From Ktedonobacterales bacterium (GTDB lineage: Bacteria > Chloroflexota > Ktedonobacteria > Ktedonobacterales > DATBGS01): a stretch of DNA of 64,000 nt. The notes beneath the pieces were generated by a model that did no database searches, was not told the origin of the DNA, and saw only the letters and a program-made list of their open reading frames with translations. Both the position numbers and the translations under genes were made by a program. The stretch is taken from contig DATBHW010000064.1 in the NCBI GenBank assembly GCA_036557285.1, forward strand, positions 62,001 to 126,000, read 5' to 3'. The number at the start of each line of letters is the position of its first letter. Positions within the stretch are counted from its first letter, which is position 1. Shown here one piece after another: positions 1 through 9,286 of the stretch.

Positions 1-738
1 CACCCAGGGGACTGGGGCAAATGCCCCCATTCCGCCAGTGTTCGGCCCCAGGTCGCCATCAAATACCTGTTTGTGATCTTGAGATGGAAGCAATAACTGG
101 TAGCTATCGCCTGCAACCAACGCCATCACGCTCAGTTCATCTCCAGCCAGAAACTCCTCAATAACCACTCTATCCCCTGCCTCGCCAAAGATACGTCGCT
201 CCATCATTTCTTCTGGCGCTCGTAATGCCTCTAGCACTGTTTTGGCGACGGTCACGCCCTTGCCTGCCGCCAGGCCATCCGCCTTAATCACAATAGGGGC
301 GCCTTGCTGCTCTACGTAGGTACGCGCCGCAGCCACATCGCTGAAGGTGGCATGCCGCGCAGTGGGGATGCCTGCGCGTTTCATCACCTCTTTGGCAAAT
401 GCTTTGCTTCCCTCCAATTGCGCGGCGGCGCGTTGGGGACCAAAGACGCGCATCCCTGCGGAGCGAAAACGATCAGCAATACCCAGCATCAGCGGCGCTT
501 CTGGCCCGACGATGGTCAAATCTATGTGCTGCTCACGGGCGAACGCTAGCAGACCCTCAATATCATCGGCTGCTATTGGTACCAGTGTTGCGAGTGGTCT
601 TTCGCCCGTAGTAAGAGAAGATAGCCGCATCCCTGGATTGCCAGGCGCAGCGAAGATGCGCGGCTGATGCTGACTCTGCGCCAGCTTCCAGACCAGCGCA
701 TGCTCGCGTCCACCGCTGCCGACTACCAGAATATTCAT
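1..738 (-). CDS. purD: Phosphoribosylamine-glycine ligase (GAR synthetase), C-terminal part outside window
   Basis: This enzyme catalyses the second step of purine synthesis, joining glycine to phosphoribosylamine with ATP. The visible 246 codons run from ATG at 738 to the window edge. The N-terminus reads MNILVVGSGGREHALVWKL, the hallmark of the PurD N-domain. Further on come the ATP-grasp stretch VIKADGLAAGKGV and the GPNTGGMGAF motif near the edge. The full protein is usually about 420 residues, so roughly 40% is missing to the left. It diverges from the purE operon. A weak promoter (TTGTTA, 18 bp, TAGAAT on the minus strand at 781-752) would place the transcript start almost at the ATG. 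Confidence 0.97.
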   Translation of the reverse strand, partial: MNILVVGSGGREHALVWKLAQSQHQPRIFAAPGNPGMRLSSLTTGERPLATLVPIAADDIEGLLAFAREQHIDLTIVGPEAPLMLGIADRFRSAGMRVFGPQRAAAQLEGSKAFAKEVMKRAGIPTARHATFSDVAAARTYVEQQGAPIVIKADGLAAGKGVTVAKTVLEALRAPEEMMERRIFGEAGDRVVIEEFLAGDELSVMALVAGDSYQLLLPSQDHKQVFDGDLGPNTGGMGAFAPVPWV

Positions 739-1025
739 AAGCATGCTACCTATTCTAGACGCGCTTTCCGGGCGCTAACAAGAGCTTGCTCCTCTTCGAT
801 ACGCCTCAATTGCCCTATTATATCCCGGTTTGGCTAGCTTTTTGCATATGCAGTGGATGCGCAGCAAGGGCGCGGCGCGCCTATTTGCTAAATGCTGCGA
901 CCGTGTTGTATGCTTTGGTTGCGTGATAGGGGCTTCTCGCGCTTTGCTTGCCTTCAGGCAGGATTCCCAACAATAGGGCTGCCTGCCATGAGCCAGAGCG
1001 AGAGGAGCAAGCACAACTGAAGAGA
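739..1025. other. Divergent spacer between purD and the purE leader
   Basis: No convincing gene is seen here. Short open frames on both strands lack family motifs and ribosome sites. The spacer must hold the promoters for purD (leftward) and the purE riboswitch leader (rightward), but no strong -35/-10 pair could be placed for the rightward transcript. Confidence 0.5.
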
Positions 1026-1137
1026 TGCCCGTATATGCCTGGGAATATGGCTCAGGTGTCTCTACCCTGTGACCGGTGTTCGCTTTCAGCCACTTTTTGG
1101 AGGGCTGAACGAACCAAAATCATGGGACTACGGGTGA
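1026..1137 (+). promoter_or_regulatory. Purine (guanine-type) riboswitch aptamer with enlarged L3
   Basis: The segment folds like the xpt guanine riboswitch. P1 pairs 1027-1033 with 1129-1135. P2 pairs CCTGGG (1038-1043) with CTCAGG (1051-1056) around an AATATGG loop. J2/3 reads TGTCTCTACC (1057-1066), and J3/1 reads GACTACG after P3. The positions equivalent to U47, U51 and C74 are T1059, T1063 and C1128; C74 is the guanine-specific residue. P3 pairs 1066-1072 with 1120-1126. L3 keeps the CCG and AAAA that could kiss L2, but an extra hairpin (1078-1114, stems GTTCG/CGAAC and TTCAGCC/GGCTGAA) is inserted in it. It lies 210 nt upstream of purE, so it probably senses guanine or a related purine. 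Confidence 0.85.
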
Positions 1138-1233
1138 ATGGGGTCTTATGCTCTGCTGGCTGCAATGTGCATGCCTTTGGATCAGAAGGCCCTGCGCAGC
1201 CGCTTTGCGTGGCTGCGTTACCGATTGGTTTTC

Positions 1234-1332
1234 AGCCCGGTCGGGAAGCTTCACCTGTAGTGTGTTTCAGCGTCAGTGAGGGATGCTGAAACAGCATGAG
1301 GCAAGTTTCCCAGGCCGGGCTTCTTGTTGTTT
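1234..1332 (+). terminator. Riboswitch-controlled terminator before purE
   Basis: A long hairpin pairs AGCCCGG (1234-1240) with CCGGGCT (1315-1321) and GGGAAGCTT (1243-1251) with AAGTTTCCC (1303-1311). A 12-bp inner stem (1263-1274 with 1282-1293) sits inside. A T-rich run, 1321-1332, follows directly. The 3' strand of aptamer P1 (1128-1137) can instead pair over 10 bp with 1251-1260, with one G-U. That pairing crosses the outer terminator stem, so the two are mutually exclusive. Ligand binding, which locks P1, would therefore favour termination. Confidence 0.7.
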
Positions 1333-1346
1333 GGAGGGTTGAACCA

Positions 1347-1868
1347 GTGCGCCGCGTCTTGATTCTTATGGGCAGCGATTCCGATCTACCAGTTATGAAA
1401 GGCGCTGTCGAGGCGCTGTCTGAACTCGGCATTCCGTATGAAATTCATATTGCCTCTGCACACCGCACGCCAGAGAAAGCGATGCGCCTGGCCGCAACTG
1501 CGGCAGCGGAGGGGTACGGCGTCTTGATCGCGGGGGCTGGTGGCGCTGCTCATCTGCCAGGCGTGCTTGCCGCTGCCACGACTTTACCAGTAATCGGCGT
1601 TCCGATTGCATCGGGCGCTCTTAATGGAGTGGACGCGCTTTACGCGATTGTACAGATGCCGCGCGGCATTCCTGTGGCGACTGTCGCTATTGATGGCGCC
1701 TACAACGCGGGATTACTGGCGGCTCAGATGCTAGCCATAAGTGACGATGAGTTGGCCGAACGCCTCGCCTCCTACCGCCACAGGCTGGCAGAACAAGTCG
1801 AGGCAAAGGACCGGCGGCTGAGCGAAGCAGGCGTTACAGGGTATCTGACGCAAAAAAAGAGCGAATAA
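1347..1868 (+). CDS. purE: N5-carboxyaminoimidazole ribonucleotide mutase
   Basis: PurE converts N5-CAIR to CAIR in purine synthesis. The protein is 173 residues, normal for the family. It opens with RRVLILMGSDSDLPVM and carries ASAHRTPEK and AGAGGAAHLPG, the substrate-binding signatures of class I PurE. The start chosen is GTG 1347, eight bases after GGAGGG (1333-1338). An upstream in-frame ATG at 1296 would sit inside the terminator hairpin. It is the first gene of the riboswitch-controlled operon. PurK, the usual partner that makes N5-CAIR, is not in the window. Confidence 0.96.
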   Translation: MRRVLILMGSDSDLPVMKGAVEALSELGIPYEIHIASAHRTPEKAMRLAATAAAEGYGVLIAGAGGAAHLPGVLAAATTLPVIGVPIASGALNGVDALYAIVQMPRGIPVATVAIDGAYNAGLLAAQMLAISDDELAERLASYRHRLAEQVEAKDRRLSEAGVTGYLTQKKSE

Positions 1869-1911
1869 TTACCAGCCCTTGAGGGGGTGACTGAAATGGC
1901 AAGCAGAGAGG

Positions 1912-2634
1912 ATGAGCACTTTGGAGAAACGCGAGCTACTGTACGAAGGTAAAGCCAAGCAGGTCTATGCTACTGAGCGGCCAGATCAGGTGGTTGTCTT
2001 CTATAAGGATGATGCGACAGCTTTCAACGGTGAGAAGCGCGGCACAATTATTGGCAAGGGTGAATTGAACAATCGGATGACCACCATTTTCTTTGAGGTG
2101 CTGGGGCGAGCAGGCATCCCTACTCATTTTATCCAGCAACTCTCCCCGCGCGAGCAGTTGGTAAAGAAAGTGAAGATTGTGCTCATTGAGGTCGTTGTGC
2201 GAAACATTGCCGCAGGCTCGCTCTCCAAAAGGCTGGGGCTGCCGGAAGGCGAAGAACTGCGGCAACCCGTTGTGGAATGGTATTACAAGAATGACGAACT
2301 GGGCGACCCGCTGATCAATGAAGACCATATTGCCGCGTTGAAGCTGGCGGCGCCAGAGCAACTTCAGCAGATGCGCACCTATGCGTTGACCATCAACAGG
2401 ATTTTGCGGGAGCATCTGGCGCAGCGCAGGGTACTGCTGGTGGACTTCAAGCTGGAGTTTGGCGCTGATGCCGAAGGGCACTTGCTGCTGGCGGATGAAA
2501 TCTCGCCGGATACCTGCCGGTTCTGGGATGCGGAGACGCGGGAGAAACTGGATAAAGATCGCTTCCGCCGCGATCTTGGCGGCGTCGAAGGAGCGTATCA
2601 GGAGATGTTGCATCGAGTGGGAGGTCTCGTATGA
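1912..2634 (+). CDS. purC: SAICAR synthetase
   Basis: PurC ligates aspartate to CAIR with ATP to give SAICAR. The 240-residue length is typical. The N-terminus has [12 protein letters not shown] and then FNGEKRG; the middle has [11 protein letters not shown], and [10 protein letters not shown] with [15 protein letters not shown] follows, all standard PurC signatures. The ATG at 1912 has GAGAGG almost touching it, so the in-frame TTG at 1921 with better spacing is a possible true start. Its stop overlaps the purS start (ATGA at 2631-2634). Confidence 0.97.
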   Translation: MSTLEKRELLYEGKAKQVYATERPDQVVVFYKDDATAFNGEKRGTIIGKGELNNRMTTIFFEVLGRAGIPTHFIQQLSPREQLVKKVKIVLIEVVVRNIAAGSLSKRLGLPEGEELRQPVVEWYYKNDELGDPLINEDHIAALKLAAPEQLQQMRTYALTINRILREHLAQRRVLLVDFKLEFGADAEGHLLLADEISPDTCRFWDAETREKLDKDRFRRDLGGVEGAYQEMLHRVGGLV

Positions 2635-2888
2635 CCTTTTGCGCCCAAATCCATGTCACACTGAAGCCGAGCGTCTTTGACCCACAGGGAGCTACTGTCG
2701 TGCGCGCGCTGGGAACGTTAGGCTTCGATGAAGTGGCGGATGTGCGCGTCGGCAAGTACCTGGAAGTGCGCCTGACCGCGCACGACGAAGCGACAGCCCG
2801 CCAGCGGGTTTCTGGAATGTGCGAGACGCTGCTGACCAATCCGGTGATCGAGCGTTATGAATTCACGCTTGCACAGGAGGAAGCATGA
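2631..2888 (+). CDS. purS: Phosphoribosylformylglycinamidine synthase subunit PurS
   Basis: PurS is the small bridging subunit of the three-part FGAM synthase, which joins the glutaminase PurQ to the synthetase PurL. At 85 residues it has the expected size. It carries the pattern [32 protein letters not shown] and a C-terminal [15 protein letters not shown]. It overlaps purC upstream and purQ downstream by four bases each, which indicates translational coupling and equal output. A separate PurS marks the Gram-positive and archaeal layout rather than the fused PurL of enterobacteria. Confidence 0.96.
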   Translation: MTFCAQIHVTLKPSVFDPQGATVVRALGTLGFDEVADVRVGKYLEVRLTAHDEATARQRVSGMCETLLTNPVIERYEFTLAQEEA

Positions 2889-3565
2889 GGTTTGCGGTGG
2901 TTGTCTTTCCGGGGTCAAACTGCGACGAGGATGCGTTGCGCGCTATCAAGAGTGTGCTGAATGAGCCGGTGGACTTAATCTGGCATCAGACCGCCTCGCT
3001 GGAGGGCTACGATGCGGTGATTATTCCAGGCGGTTTTGCCTATGGAGATTATCTGCGCGCAGGAGCCATTGCTCGCTTTGCGCCTGTGATTACCGAGGTA
3101 AAGCGGCTTGCGCAGGCGGGCCATCCGGTCCTGGGCATTTGCAATGGCTTCCAGGTTTTAACCGAGGCTGGCCTGCTGCCGGGGGCGCTGCTTCCCAACA
3201 ATCATCTACAGTTCCGCTGCGACATCGTGGGTCTGCGGGTGGAAACCACGCGCACACCCTTCACGGCTGACTATCGCGCCGGGCAGCAGATTCGCCTGCC
3301 CATTGCCCACGCCCAGGGCAGCTACTTCGCCGATGACGCGGCGCTGCAAGAGCTACGCGAGCATGACCAGATCGTCTTTCGCTACCTGGGGGGGAATCCT
3401 AACGGCTCAGTGGACAACATCGCGGGCATCGTGAACCGACAACGCAACGTGCTGGGTATGATGCCGCATCCAGAACGCGCTATTCATCTGCTCCTGGGGT
3501 CAAGCGATGGCGCGCCGATCTTTACCTCGCTGCTGCGTTCTTGGAAAGAGGCGGTCTATGCCTGA
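2885..3565 (+). CDS. purQ: FGAM synthase glutaminase subunit PurQ
   Basis: PurQ is the class I glutamine amidotransferase that supplies ammonia to PurL. The 226-residue protein has the N-terminal [16 protein letters not shown], the oxyanion segment [16 protein letters not shown], the nucleophile elbow GICNGFQVL with its catalytic Cys near residue 86, and a C-terminal MMPHPERA with the catalytic His, plus Glu. The start ATG at 2885 overlaps the purS stop and follows an AGGAGGAAGC ribosome site. The end overlaps purL by eight bases. Confidence 0.97.
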   Translation: MRFAVVVFPGSNCDEDALRAIKSVLNEPVDLIWHQTASLEGYDAVIIPGGFAYGDYLRAGAIARFAPVITEVKRLAQAGHPVLGICNGFQVLTEAGLLPGALLPNNHLQFRCDIVGLRVETTRTPFTADYRAGQQIRLPIAHAQGSYFADDAALQELREHDQIVFRYLGGNPNGSVDNIAGIVNRQRNVLGMMPHPERAIHLLLGSSDGAPIFTSLLRSWKEAVYA

Positions 3566-5789
3566 GCCAGCGCCCACGCAGATTCAGGAGCAACGCCTTT
3601 ATCTCAATTTTGGTCTGCGTGATGAAGAGTACGAGCGCATCTGCGCCCGCTTGGGACGCCTGCCAAATTATGTCGAAGTCGGCATCTTCAGCGTACTCTG
3701 GTCAGAGCATTGCAGCTATAAAAGCTCAAAGCGGCGCCTGCGCGTGCTCCCAACCAAAGGGCCACAGGTGCTTCAGGGGCCAGGAGAGAACGCCGGAATC
3801 GTTGACATTGGTGGTGGCCTGGGCGTGGCCTTCAAGATGGAGAGCCATAACCACCCATCGGCAATCGAACCATTTCAGGGGGCAGCCACCGGCGTAGGAG
3901 GCATTATCCGCGACATCTTTACGATGGGCGCGCGGCCTATCGCTCTGCTGGATAGCCTGCGATTTGGCTCGCTCAATCAGGAACGCAACAGGTATCTCTT
4001 CGAGCAGGTTGTAGCGGGCATCGCCAGTTATGGGAACTGTGTTGGCATCCCAACAGTTGGCGGCGAGGTGATCTTCGACGAAGCTTACACCCATAATCCG
4101 CTGGTAAATGCTATGTGTGTCGGGCTGATGCGCCATGACCAGATCGCGCGCGGAATGGCTGAGGGTGTGGGCAACCCGGTGCTGGTGGTCGGCGCCAGGA
4201 CTGGCCGCGATGGCATTCATGGCGCTACGTTTGCCTCGGTTGAAGACCCCCACAGCCGCGAACGCTCGGCAGTGCAGGTGGGCGATCCGTTTATGGAGAA
4301 GCTGCTTTTGGAAGCCTGCCTGGAACTGATCGAGAGCGGCGCGGTGGTTGGCATTCAGGATATGGGGGCGGCTGGTCTCACGTCTTCGAGTGCTGAGATG
4401 GCAAGCCGCGCAGGAAGCGGCATTGACATTGATGTGGCGCTGGTTCCGCGCCGCGAAACGGGTATGACGCCCTATGAAGTGATGCTCTCGGAAACGCAGG
4501 AGCGCATGTTAGTTGTGATGCGACGTGGACACGAGGCGCAAGCGCAGACCATCTTTGCCAAATGGGGGCTGGATGCTGTTGAGGTTGGGCAGGTCACGGA
4601 CAGCGGGCGGCTGCGTATTCTGGAGCGTGGGCGGATCGCTGGTGATCTGCCGATTGTGGCATTGGTGGATGATGCGCCCATCTATGACCGTCCGGCGGAG
4701 CGCCCGGCTTATCTTGATAATGCTCTGCTGATGAGCGCCGATGCCCTGCCGGAATCGGCTGATCTCGCCGCCGATTTGCTGGCGCTGCTGGCGCGACCAA
4801 CCCTTGCCAGTAAAAGCTACGTATATCGCCAGTATGATTCAATGGTGCGCGCGGCGACGGTCGTTCGCCCTGGCAGTGATGCGGCAGTGGTGGCCTTGCC
4901 CGATTTCCGGCGGGGAATTGCGATGACGACCGATGGCAATGGCCGCTACGTCTATCTGAACCCACACGCGGGCGGGATGCACGCAGTTGCCGAAGCAGCG
5001 CGCAATCTGGTCTGCGTTGGCGCACGACCACTGGCCGTTACGGATTGCTTGAACTTTGGCAACCCTGAAAAGCCCGGTATCTTCTATCAATTTGTTGAAA
5101 GCATTCAGGGCATCAGCGAAGCCTGCCTGAAGCTAGGGACGCCGGTAGTCAGCGGCAACGTCAGCTTCTACAACGAGACGAATGGTCAGGACATCTTCCC
5201 CACGCCGATTATCGGCATGGTTGGCGTTGTGGATGACCTGAATCACCTGACGACGCCAGCCCTGAAAACGGCGGGGAACTTCTTGATTCTGCTGGGCGCG
5301 GAACGAGCGACGACCTTGGGGGGCAGCGAATATGCCGCTATGAAAAGAGGCAAGGCGCTTGGGCCGACGCCGCCTATTGACCTCGATCTGGAGGCGCGCG
5401 TTCAGACCACCTGTTTGGAGCTTATCCGCGCTGGCATTGTTCGTTCAGCACACGATGTCTCTGATGGTGGTTTGGCCGTTGCGCTGGCCGAGATGTGTAT
5501 TGCAGGCGATAAGGGCGCGATACTTGGCTGGGAGATCGAGGGCTGCGCGGAGATAGCCCTTTTTGGCGAGAGCGCGGCACGTATCGTGGTAGAGGTTGAC
5601 CCAAAGGACATGGATCACTTTGAGAGGATTGCTGGATCATGCCTGATACTTGGCCGCGTGGTTGACGATGATTTGCTGCGTATCGCCCTGCCGCCCCGCG
5701 ATCAGCAGCGAGGCGAGCAGCAAGAGGGAGCAACGTTGAGCCTTTCAGTCGCGTCATTGAAAGCGCAGTGGGAAGGAGCGTTTGTATGA
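3558..5789 (+). CDS. purL: FGAM synthase large subunit PurL
   Basis: PurL is the ATP-dependent synthetase that makes FGAM from FGAR with ammonia from PurQ. The 743-residue size matches the small PurL of Bacillus. Seen motifs include [49 protein letters not shown] and, in the second half, [15 protein letters not shown] and [10 protein letters not shown]. The ATG at 3558 is preferred to one at 3507 because it follows AAGAGGCGG and starts with the normal N-terminus; the longer form would be an extension inside purQ. The stop overlaps the purF start. Confidence 0.97.
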   Translation: MPEPAPTQIQEQRLYLNFGLRDEEYERICARLGRLPNYVEVGIFSVLWSEHCSYKSSKRRLRVLPTKGPQVLQGPGENAGIVDIGGGLGVAFKMESHNHPSAIEPFQGAATGVGGIIRDIFTMGARPIALLDSLRFGSLNQERNRYLFEQVVAGIASYGNCVGIPTVGGEVIFDEAYTHNPLVNAMCVGLMRHDQIARGMAEGVGNPVLVVGARTGRDGIHGATFASVEDPHSRERSAVQVGDPFMEKLLLEACLELIESGAVVGIQDMGAAGLTSSSAEMASRAGSGIDIDVALVPRRETGMTPYEVMLSETQERMLVVMRRGHEAQAQTIFAKWGLDAVEVGQVTDSGRLRILERGRIAGDLPIVALVDDAPIYDRPAERPAYLDNALLMSADALPESADLAADLLALLARPTLASKSYVYRQYDSMVRAATVVRPGSDAAVVALPDFRRGIAMTTDGNGRYVYLNPHAGGMHAVAEAARNLVCVGARPLAVTDCLNFGNPEKPGIFYQFVESIQGISEACLKLGTPVVSGNVSFYNETNGQDIFPTPIIGMVGVVDDLNHLTTPALKTAGNFLILLGAERATTLGGSEYAAMKRGKALGPTPPIDLDLEARVQTTCLELIRAGIVRSAHDVSDGGLAVALAEMCIAGDKGAILGWEIEGCAEIALFGESAARIVVEVDPKDMDHFERIAGSCLILGRVVDDDLLRIALPPRDQQRGEQQEGATLSLSVASLKAQWEGAFV

Positions 5790-7231
5790 GCCAGGCATTA
5801 GAGGATTCCATTCTGAATGAGTGGCATGAGGAGTGTGGGGTTTTTGGCATCTGGAACCATCCCGATGCGGCCCAGATTACCAGCTACGCGCTCTACGCCC
5901 TTCAGCATCGCGGCCAGGAGAGTGCTGGAATTGCCGTCGTTGATGGGGCTGAAATGCCTCATCATCGTGGCATGGGTCTGGTCAATGAAGTCTTTACCCC
6001 CGGAACGCTGGCCGGGCTGCATGGACGGGCCGCCGTCGGCCATGTGCGCTACTCTACCACCGGCTCTAGTCACCTTGCCAATGCGCAGCCGCTCGTCTTC
6101 ACTTTTCGCCAGGGGAATCTGGCGCTGGCGCATAATGGCAACCTGATCAACGCTGAACAATTGCATGATGAGCTGGAGCGCAAAGGCAGCATCTTCCAAT
6201 CTACCTCTGATACGGAGGTTGTTGCGCATTTGATTGCGCGGGCGGGCTACGCAGATTTTATTGAGAGCATCCGTGAAAGCATGCGCGTAGTAGAGGGCGG
6301 CTATGCGATGGTTTTGCTCACTAATGACCAGCTTATCGCGCTGCGCGACCCCAATGGCCTGCGCCCGATGGCGCTGGGCCAGCTTGGGGCGGCTTATGTA
6401 GTTGCCTCGGAAACATGCGCTTTTGACACCATTGGAGCAACGTTCATCCGCGACATTGAACCGGGTGAGATGCTCGTCATTGACGATAGCGGTGTTCGCT
6501 GCGAGCGTTTCGCTCCGGCCAAGAACAAGGCGCTTTGTACGTTCGAGTACATCTACTTTGCTCGCCCCGATTCGGATATTGATGGTATCAATGTTCATAT
6601 GGTGCGTAAGCAACTGGGCCGGGTACTGGCTCGCGCCTGCCCTGTGGAGGCTGATGTCGTCACCGGCGTTCCCGATTCCAGCATCTCTGCGGCCATTGGC
6701 TATGCTGAAGAAGCAGGTATGCCCTACGAGATCGCGCTGGTGAAGAATAAGTATATCGGGCGCACGTTTATCCAACCCAGCCAGGAGCAGCGCCAGCATG
6801 GCGTGGCGCTGAAGCTGAACGTTGTGCGTAAAGTTGTCGAAGGAAAGCGGGTGGTGATCGTTGATGATTCGCTGGTGCGCGGCACAACCAGCGCCCGGCT
6901 GGTGAGCCTGGTGCGCGCTGCGGGGGCTACTGAGGTGCATATGCGCATCAGTTCACCCCCAGTAAGGCATCCCTGTTTCTATGGTATTGACACCAGTGAT
7001 CGCACCAAGCTTATTGCTGCGCAGCAAAGCATTCCAGAGATTCAGCAGTTCATTGGAGCAGATTCGCTCGCTTATCTGACGGAAGAGCAGATGCTAGGCG
7101 CGTTTGGAATTACCGACACAAACACGCATCCTTTTTGCAATGCCTGTTTTACAGGAAATTATCCTACCCGGCTCTATAACAACATGCAGAAGCATATGCT
7201 TGAGAAAAGTGGAAAGCTGGCGCTGCGGTGA
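5786..7231 (+). CDS. purF: Glutamine phosphoribosylpyrophosphate amidotransferase
   Basis: PurF catalyses the first committed step, making phosphoribosylamine from PRPP and glutamine. The protein has 481 residues from ATG 5786, which overlaps the purL stop. HEECGVFGI places the nucleophile Cys at residue 17, after a short propeptide that is normally cleaved. [12 protein letters not shown] and [12 protein letters not shown] belong to the glutaminase half, and [14 protein letters not shown] is the PRPP loop. Cysteines in [21 protein letters not shown] and FCNACFTG match the four [4Fe-4S] ligands of the Bacillus-type enzyme, so it is probably the oxygen-sensitive iron-sulfur form. Confidence 0.97.
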   Translation: MSQALEDSILNEWHEECGVFGIWNHPDAAQITSYALYALQHRGQESAGIAVVDGAEMPHHRGMGLVNEVFTPGTLAGLHGRAAVGHVRYSTTGSSHLANAQPLVFTFRQGNLALAHNGNLINAEQLHDELERKGSIFQSTSDTEVVAHLIARAGYADFIESIRESMRVVEGGYAMVLLTNDQLIALRDPNGLRPMALGQLGAAYVVASETCAFDTIGATFIRDIEPGEMLVIDDSGVRCERFAPAKNKALCTFEYIYFARPDSDIDGINVHMVRKQLGRVLARACPVEADVVTGVPDSSISAAIGYAEEAGMPYEIALVKNKYIGRTFIQPSQEQRQHGVALKLNVVRKVVEGKRVVIVDDSLVRGTTSARLVSLVRAAGATEVHMRISSPPVRHPCFYGIDTSDRTKLIAAQQSIPEIQQFIGADSLAYLTEEQMLGAFGITDTNTHPFCNACFTGNYPTRLYNNMQKHMLEKSGKLALR

Positions 7232-8280
7232 GTGATGCCTATCGCCGAGCAGGAGTAGATATTACGGCGGGCGATGCGGCGGCGCGTTCTTACCGCCCAC
7301 ATGCTGCGCGGACCTGGCGGCCAGAGGTACTGACTTCGCTGGGCGGCTTTGGCGGTGGCTTCGCTGTGCCTGTTGATCGCTACCCGCAGCCAGTGCTGGT
7401 CTCCGGGACAGATGGGGTGGGTACCAAACTCAAGCTTGCATTTGCGCTCAATCGCCATGATACGGTTGGCATTGATTGCGTCGCTATGTGTGTGAATGAT
7501 GTGCTGGCAATGGGCGCCGAGCCGCTGTTCTTTCTCGATTACTTTGCAACTGGCAAGCTTGACCCAAAGATTGCTGAGCAAGTGGTGCGAGGCGTTGCGG
7601 ATGGGTGTGTGCAAGCAGGCTGCGCGCTTGTCGGCGGGGAGACCGCTGAAATGCCAGGTATCTATGCTGCGGGTGAGTATGATCTGGCGGGATTCGCGGT
7701 GGGGATTGTCAATCGTGATCGCCTGATTGATGGAAGTACTATCACGGCGGGCGATGCTGTCATTGGGCTGGCTTCATCTGGATTGCATTCCAATGGCTTC
7801 TCGTTGGCGCATCGGCTGATCGCGGATCATGGGTTATCGCTTACCGAACCTTTTGCGGCTGAGGGGTGGAACACTGCCGACAGACCGCTGGGTGAGGCGC
7901 TCCTTACGCCCACGCGCATCTATGTGCGCTCGCTGCTGGTGTTACTTCAGGAGTTCCCCATTCATGGTATGGCTCATATTACGGGTGGTGGCCTGACTGA
8001 TAACGTGCCACGTATGCTGAACGGACGTTGGGATGTCCTCCTGTCGCCAAGGTCATGGGAGATACAGCCGGTATTTACCTGGCTGGCTGCGCTGGGCAAT
8101 CTGAGCGATGCTGATTTGTTTCAGACGTTCAATATGGGAGTGGGTTTTGTGATGGTCGTCCCTGGTGAGGTAGCTGAAGCCGTGATAGCGCGCGCTACGG
8201 CGCTGGGCGAGCGGGCGAGCCGCATTGGTACGGTGCAACCCGGAACCGGCCAGGCGCGGCGAGTGGGAGCATGGCGATGA
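7228..8280 (+). CDS. purM: AIR synthetase (FGAM cyclo-ligase)
   Basis: PurM closes the imidazole ring to form AIR, using ATP. At 350 residues it has the normal size. Family segments include AGVDITAGDAAA, the P-loop-like GTDGVGTKLKLAF, CVNDVLAMGAEPLFFLDY, ALVGGETAEMPG and SSGLHSNGFSLAR-like SSGLHSNGFSLAH, and ITGGGLTDNVPRML near the C-terminus. It begins at GTG 7228, overlapping the purF stop by four bases (GTGA), so it is translationally coupled. An intergenic gap of only 31 bases separates it from purN. Confidence 0.97.
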   Translation: MSDAYRRAGVDITAGDAAARSYRPHAARTWRPEVLTSLGGFGGGFAVPVDRYPQPVLVSGTDGVGTKLKLAFALNRHDTVGIDCVAMCVNDVLAMGAEPLFFLDYFATGKLDPKIAEQVVRGVADGCVQAGCALVGGETAEMPGIYAAGEYDLAGFAVGIVNRDRLIDGSTITAGDAVIGLASSGLHSNGFSLAHRLIADHGLSLTEPFAAEGWNTADRPLGEALLTPTRIYVRSLLVLLQEFPIHGMAHITGGGLTDNVPRMLNGRWDVLLSPRSWEIQPVFTWLAALGNLSDADLFQTFNMGVGFVMVVPGEVAEAVIARATALGERASRIGTVQPGTGQARRVGAWR

Positions 8281-8311
8281 GCATACTGCTGGGGAGTGAG
8301 GACCAGGGAAC

Positions 8312-8902
8312 ATGAGTGCTTTTGCTGTCTTTGCCTCTGGCTCCGGCTCAAATCTACAACGCTTCATTGAGGAGACCAGCCTTGGAGGTTTCCCTGCCAC
8401 ACTGGCGCTGGTTGTTTCCGACCGACCAGGATGCTATGCCCTAGCGCGCGCAAAACAAGCTGGTATCCCTGTCTTCGCTTTCAACCCCAAAGATTTTCCT
8501 GATAAGGGGGCATATGAGCGCGCCATCTTGCGAGAGCTACGAGCGCGAGGGGTCGCCTGGATTGTGCTGGCGGGATATATGCGCCTTCTCGGTTCGACGC
8601 TGCTAAAGGCTTATCAAGGGTATATCGTGAATATTCATCCATCGCTCTTGCCTGCTTTTCCCGGAAAAGATGCTCTTGGACAGACCATCCAGGCGGGTGC
8701 GAGCATGACTGGTGTGACCATCCATTTTGTAGACGAGGGGATTGATACTGGTCCTCCTATAGCTCAAGCGTGTGTGCCCGTCTCCCCTGATGATAGCGTT
8801 GAATCATTGGCGGAGCGTATCCATACCACTGAGCATCGCCTGTATCCGGCGGTAGTGGCTGACCTCATTCGTTTTTGCCCAGTCTATCTTTCCACCTTGT
8901 AG
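8312..8902 (+). CDS. purN: GAR transformylase (folate-dependent)
   Basis: PurN transfers the formyl group of 10-formyl-THF to GAR. The 196-residue protein has the N-terminal FASGSGSNLQ, the catalytic NIHPSLLPAFPG segment (Asn and His), and VTIHFVDEGIDTGPPIAQ with the catalytic Asp. It is the last gene of the operon. Beyond it (8920-8945) the sequence is pyrimidine-rich, but no clear hairpin terminator could be drawn. The operon holds purECSQLFMN; purB, purH and purK are not in this window. Confidence 0.96.
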   Translation: MSAFAVFASGSGSNLQRFIEETSLGGFPATLALVVSDRPGCYALARAKQAGIPVFAFNPKDFPDKGAYERAILRELRARGVAWIVLAGYMRLLGSTLLKAYQGYIVNIHPSLLPAFPGKDALGQTIQAGASMTGVTIHFVDEGIDTGPPIAQACVPVSPDDSVESLAERIHTTEHRLYPAVVADLIRFCPVYLSTL

Positions 8903-8979
8903 GGGAAACTTTCCAGCCTGGGCCTCTTCCTTTTTCTCTCTTTACGACTGCTCAATTGCCGTCCGAGGCCGCAAAACCC

Positions 8980-9008
8980 TTGACGATGCCGCTTTCTTGT
9001 GCTATTGT
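8980..9008 (+). promoter_or_regulatory. Sigma-70-type promoter
   Basis: TTGACG (8980-8985), a 17-bp spacer and TATTGT (9003-9008) form a good housekeeping promoter. The predicted start, about 9014-9016, coincides with the first base of the hairpin series described next. Confidence 0.6.
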
Positions 9009-9013
9009 TAAGA

Positions 9014-9171
9014 GTAAGTTATATCGCATTACGATGTAGCTTACTAGCAGGCGACAATGGTGTCGCTTGATGACTTGCCAGCCTGATCGGCTTCCTGATC
9101 AGGCTGGCAAAGAACCGAGGGCGGAACAAGTGTCTGGTTCGAGGCTTCATGTTTGCTCGATCCGCCCTTGG
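9014..9171 (+). ncRNA. Candidate structured RNA or long leader: consecutive hairpins
   Basis: Four consecutive stems are visible. The first pairs 9014-9026 with 9032-9044 (13 bp, two G-U). The second pairs GCGACA (9051-9056) with TGTCGC (9061-9066). The third is a perfect 14-bp stem, 9075-9088 with 9097-9110. The fourth is an 11-bp stem with one G-U, 9115-9125 with 9161-9171, enclosing a nested TCGAG/CTCGA hairpin. G-U pairs that keep the stems argue for function as RNA. A further CGCCAG/CTGGCG hairpin lies at about 9238-9258. It could be an independent RNA or the 5' leader of the gene at 9287. The family is not recognised. Confidence 0.55.
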
Positions 9172-9286
9172 CCTTCACCAAACCTAATCTGACGCTGGCT
9201 GATTGGAGTACTGATACGTAGGCTTACTTCGGAACGCGCCAGCAGTTCTCCTGGCGTGCTCCTGCTCGTGTGTAAAGGAAACGGCC

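Noticed and set aside
948-1289. 113-residue plus-strand frame upstream of purE
   Set aside because: It runs through the riboswitch aptamer and terminator, has no ribosome site and shows no family motifs.
5798-6940. 380-residue minus-strand frame inside purF
   Set aside because: It is the shadow of the well-supported purF; its composition is that of an antisense frame, rich in Arg, His and Gln.
8903-8950. Intrinsic terminator of the purine operon
   Set aside because: The sequence is T/C-rich, but the only inverted repeat (GGAAA/TTTCC) leaves too small a loop, so no terminator is called.
9131-9165. tRNA T-arm-like GGTTCGAGGC
   Set aside because: No acceptor stem, D-arm or anticodon arm can be drawn around it; the bases belong to the nested hairpin of the candidate RNA.
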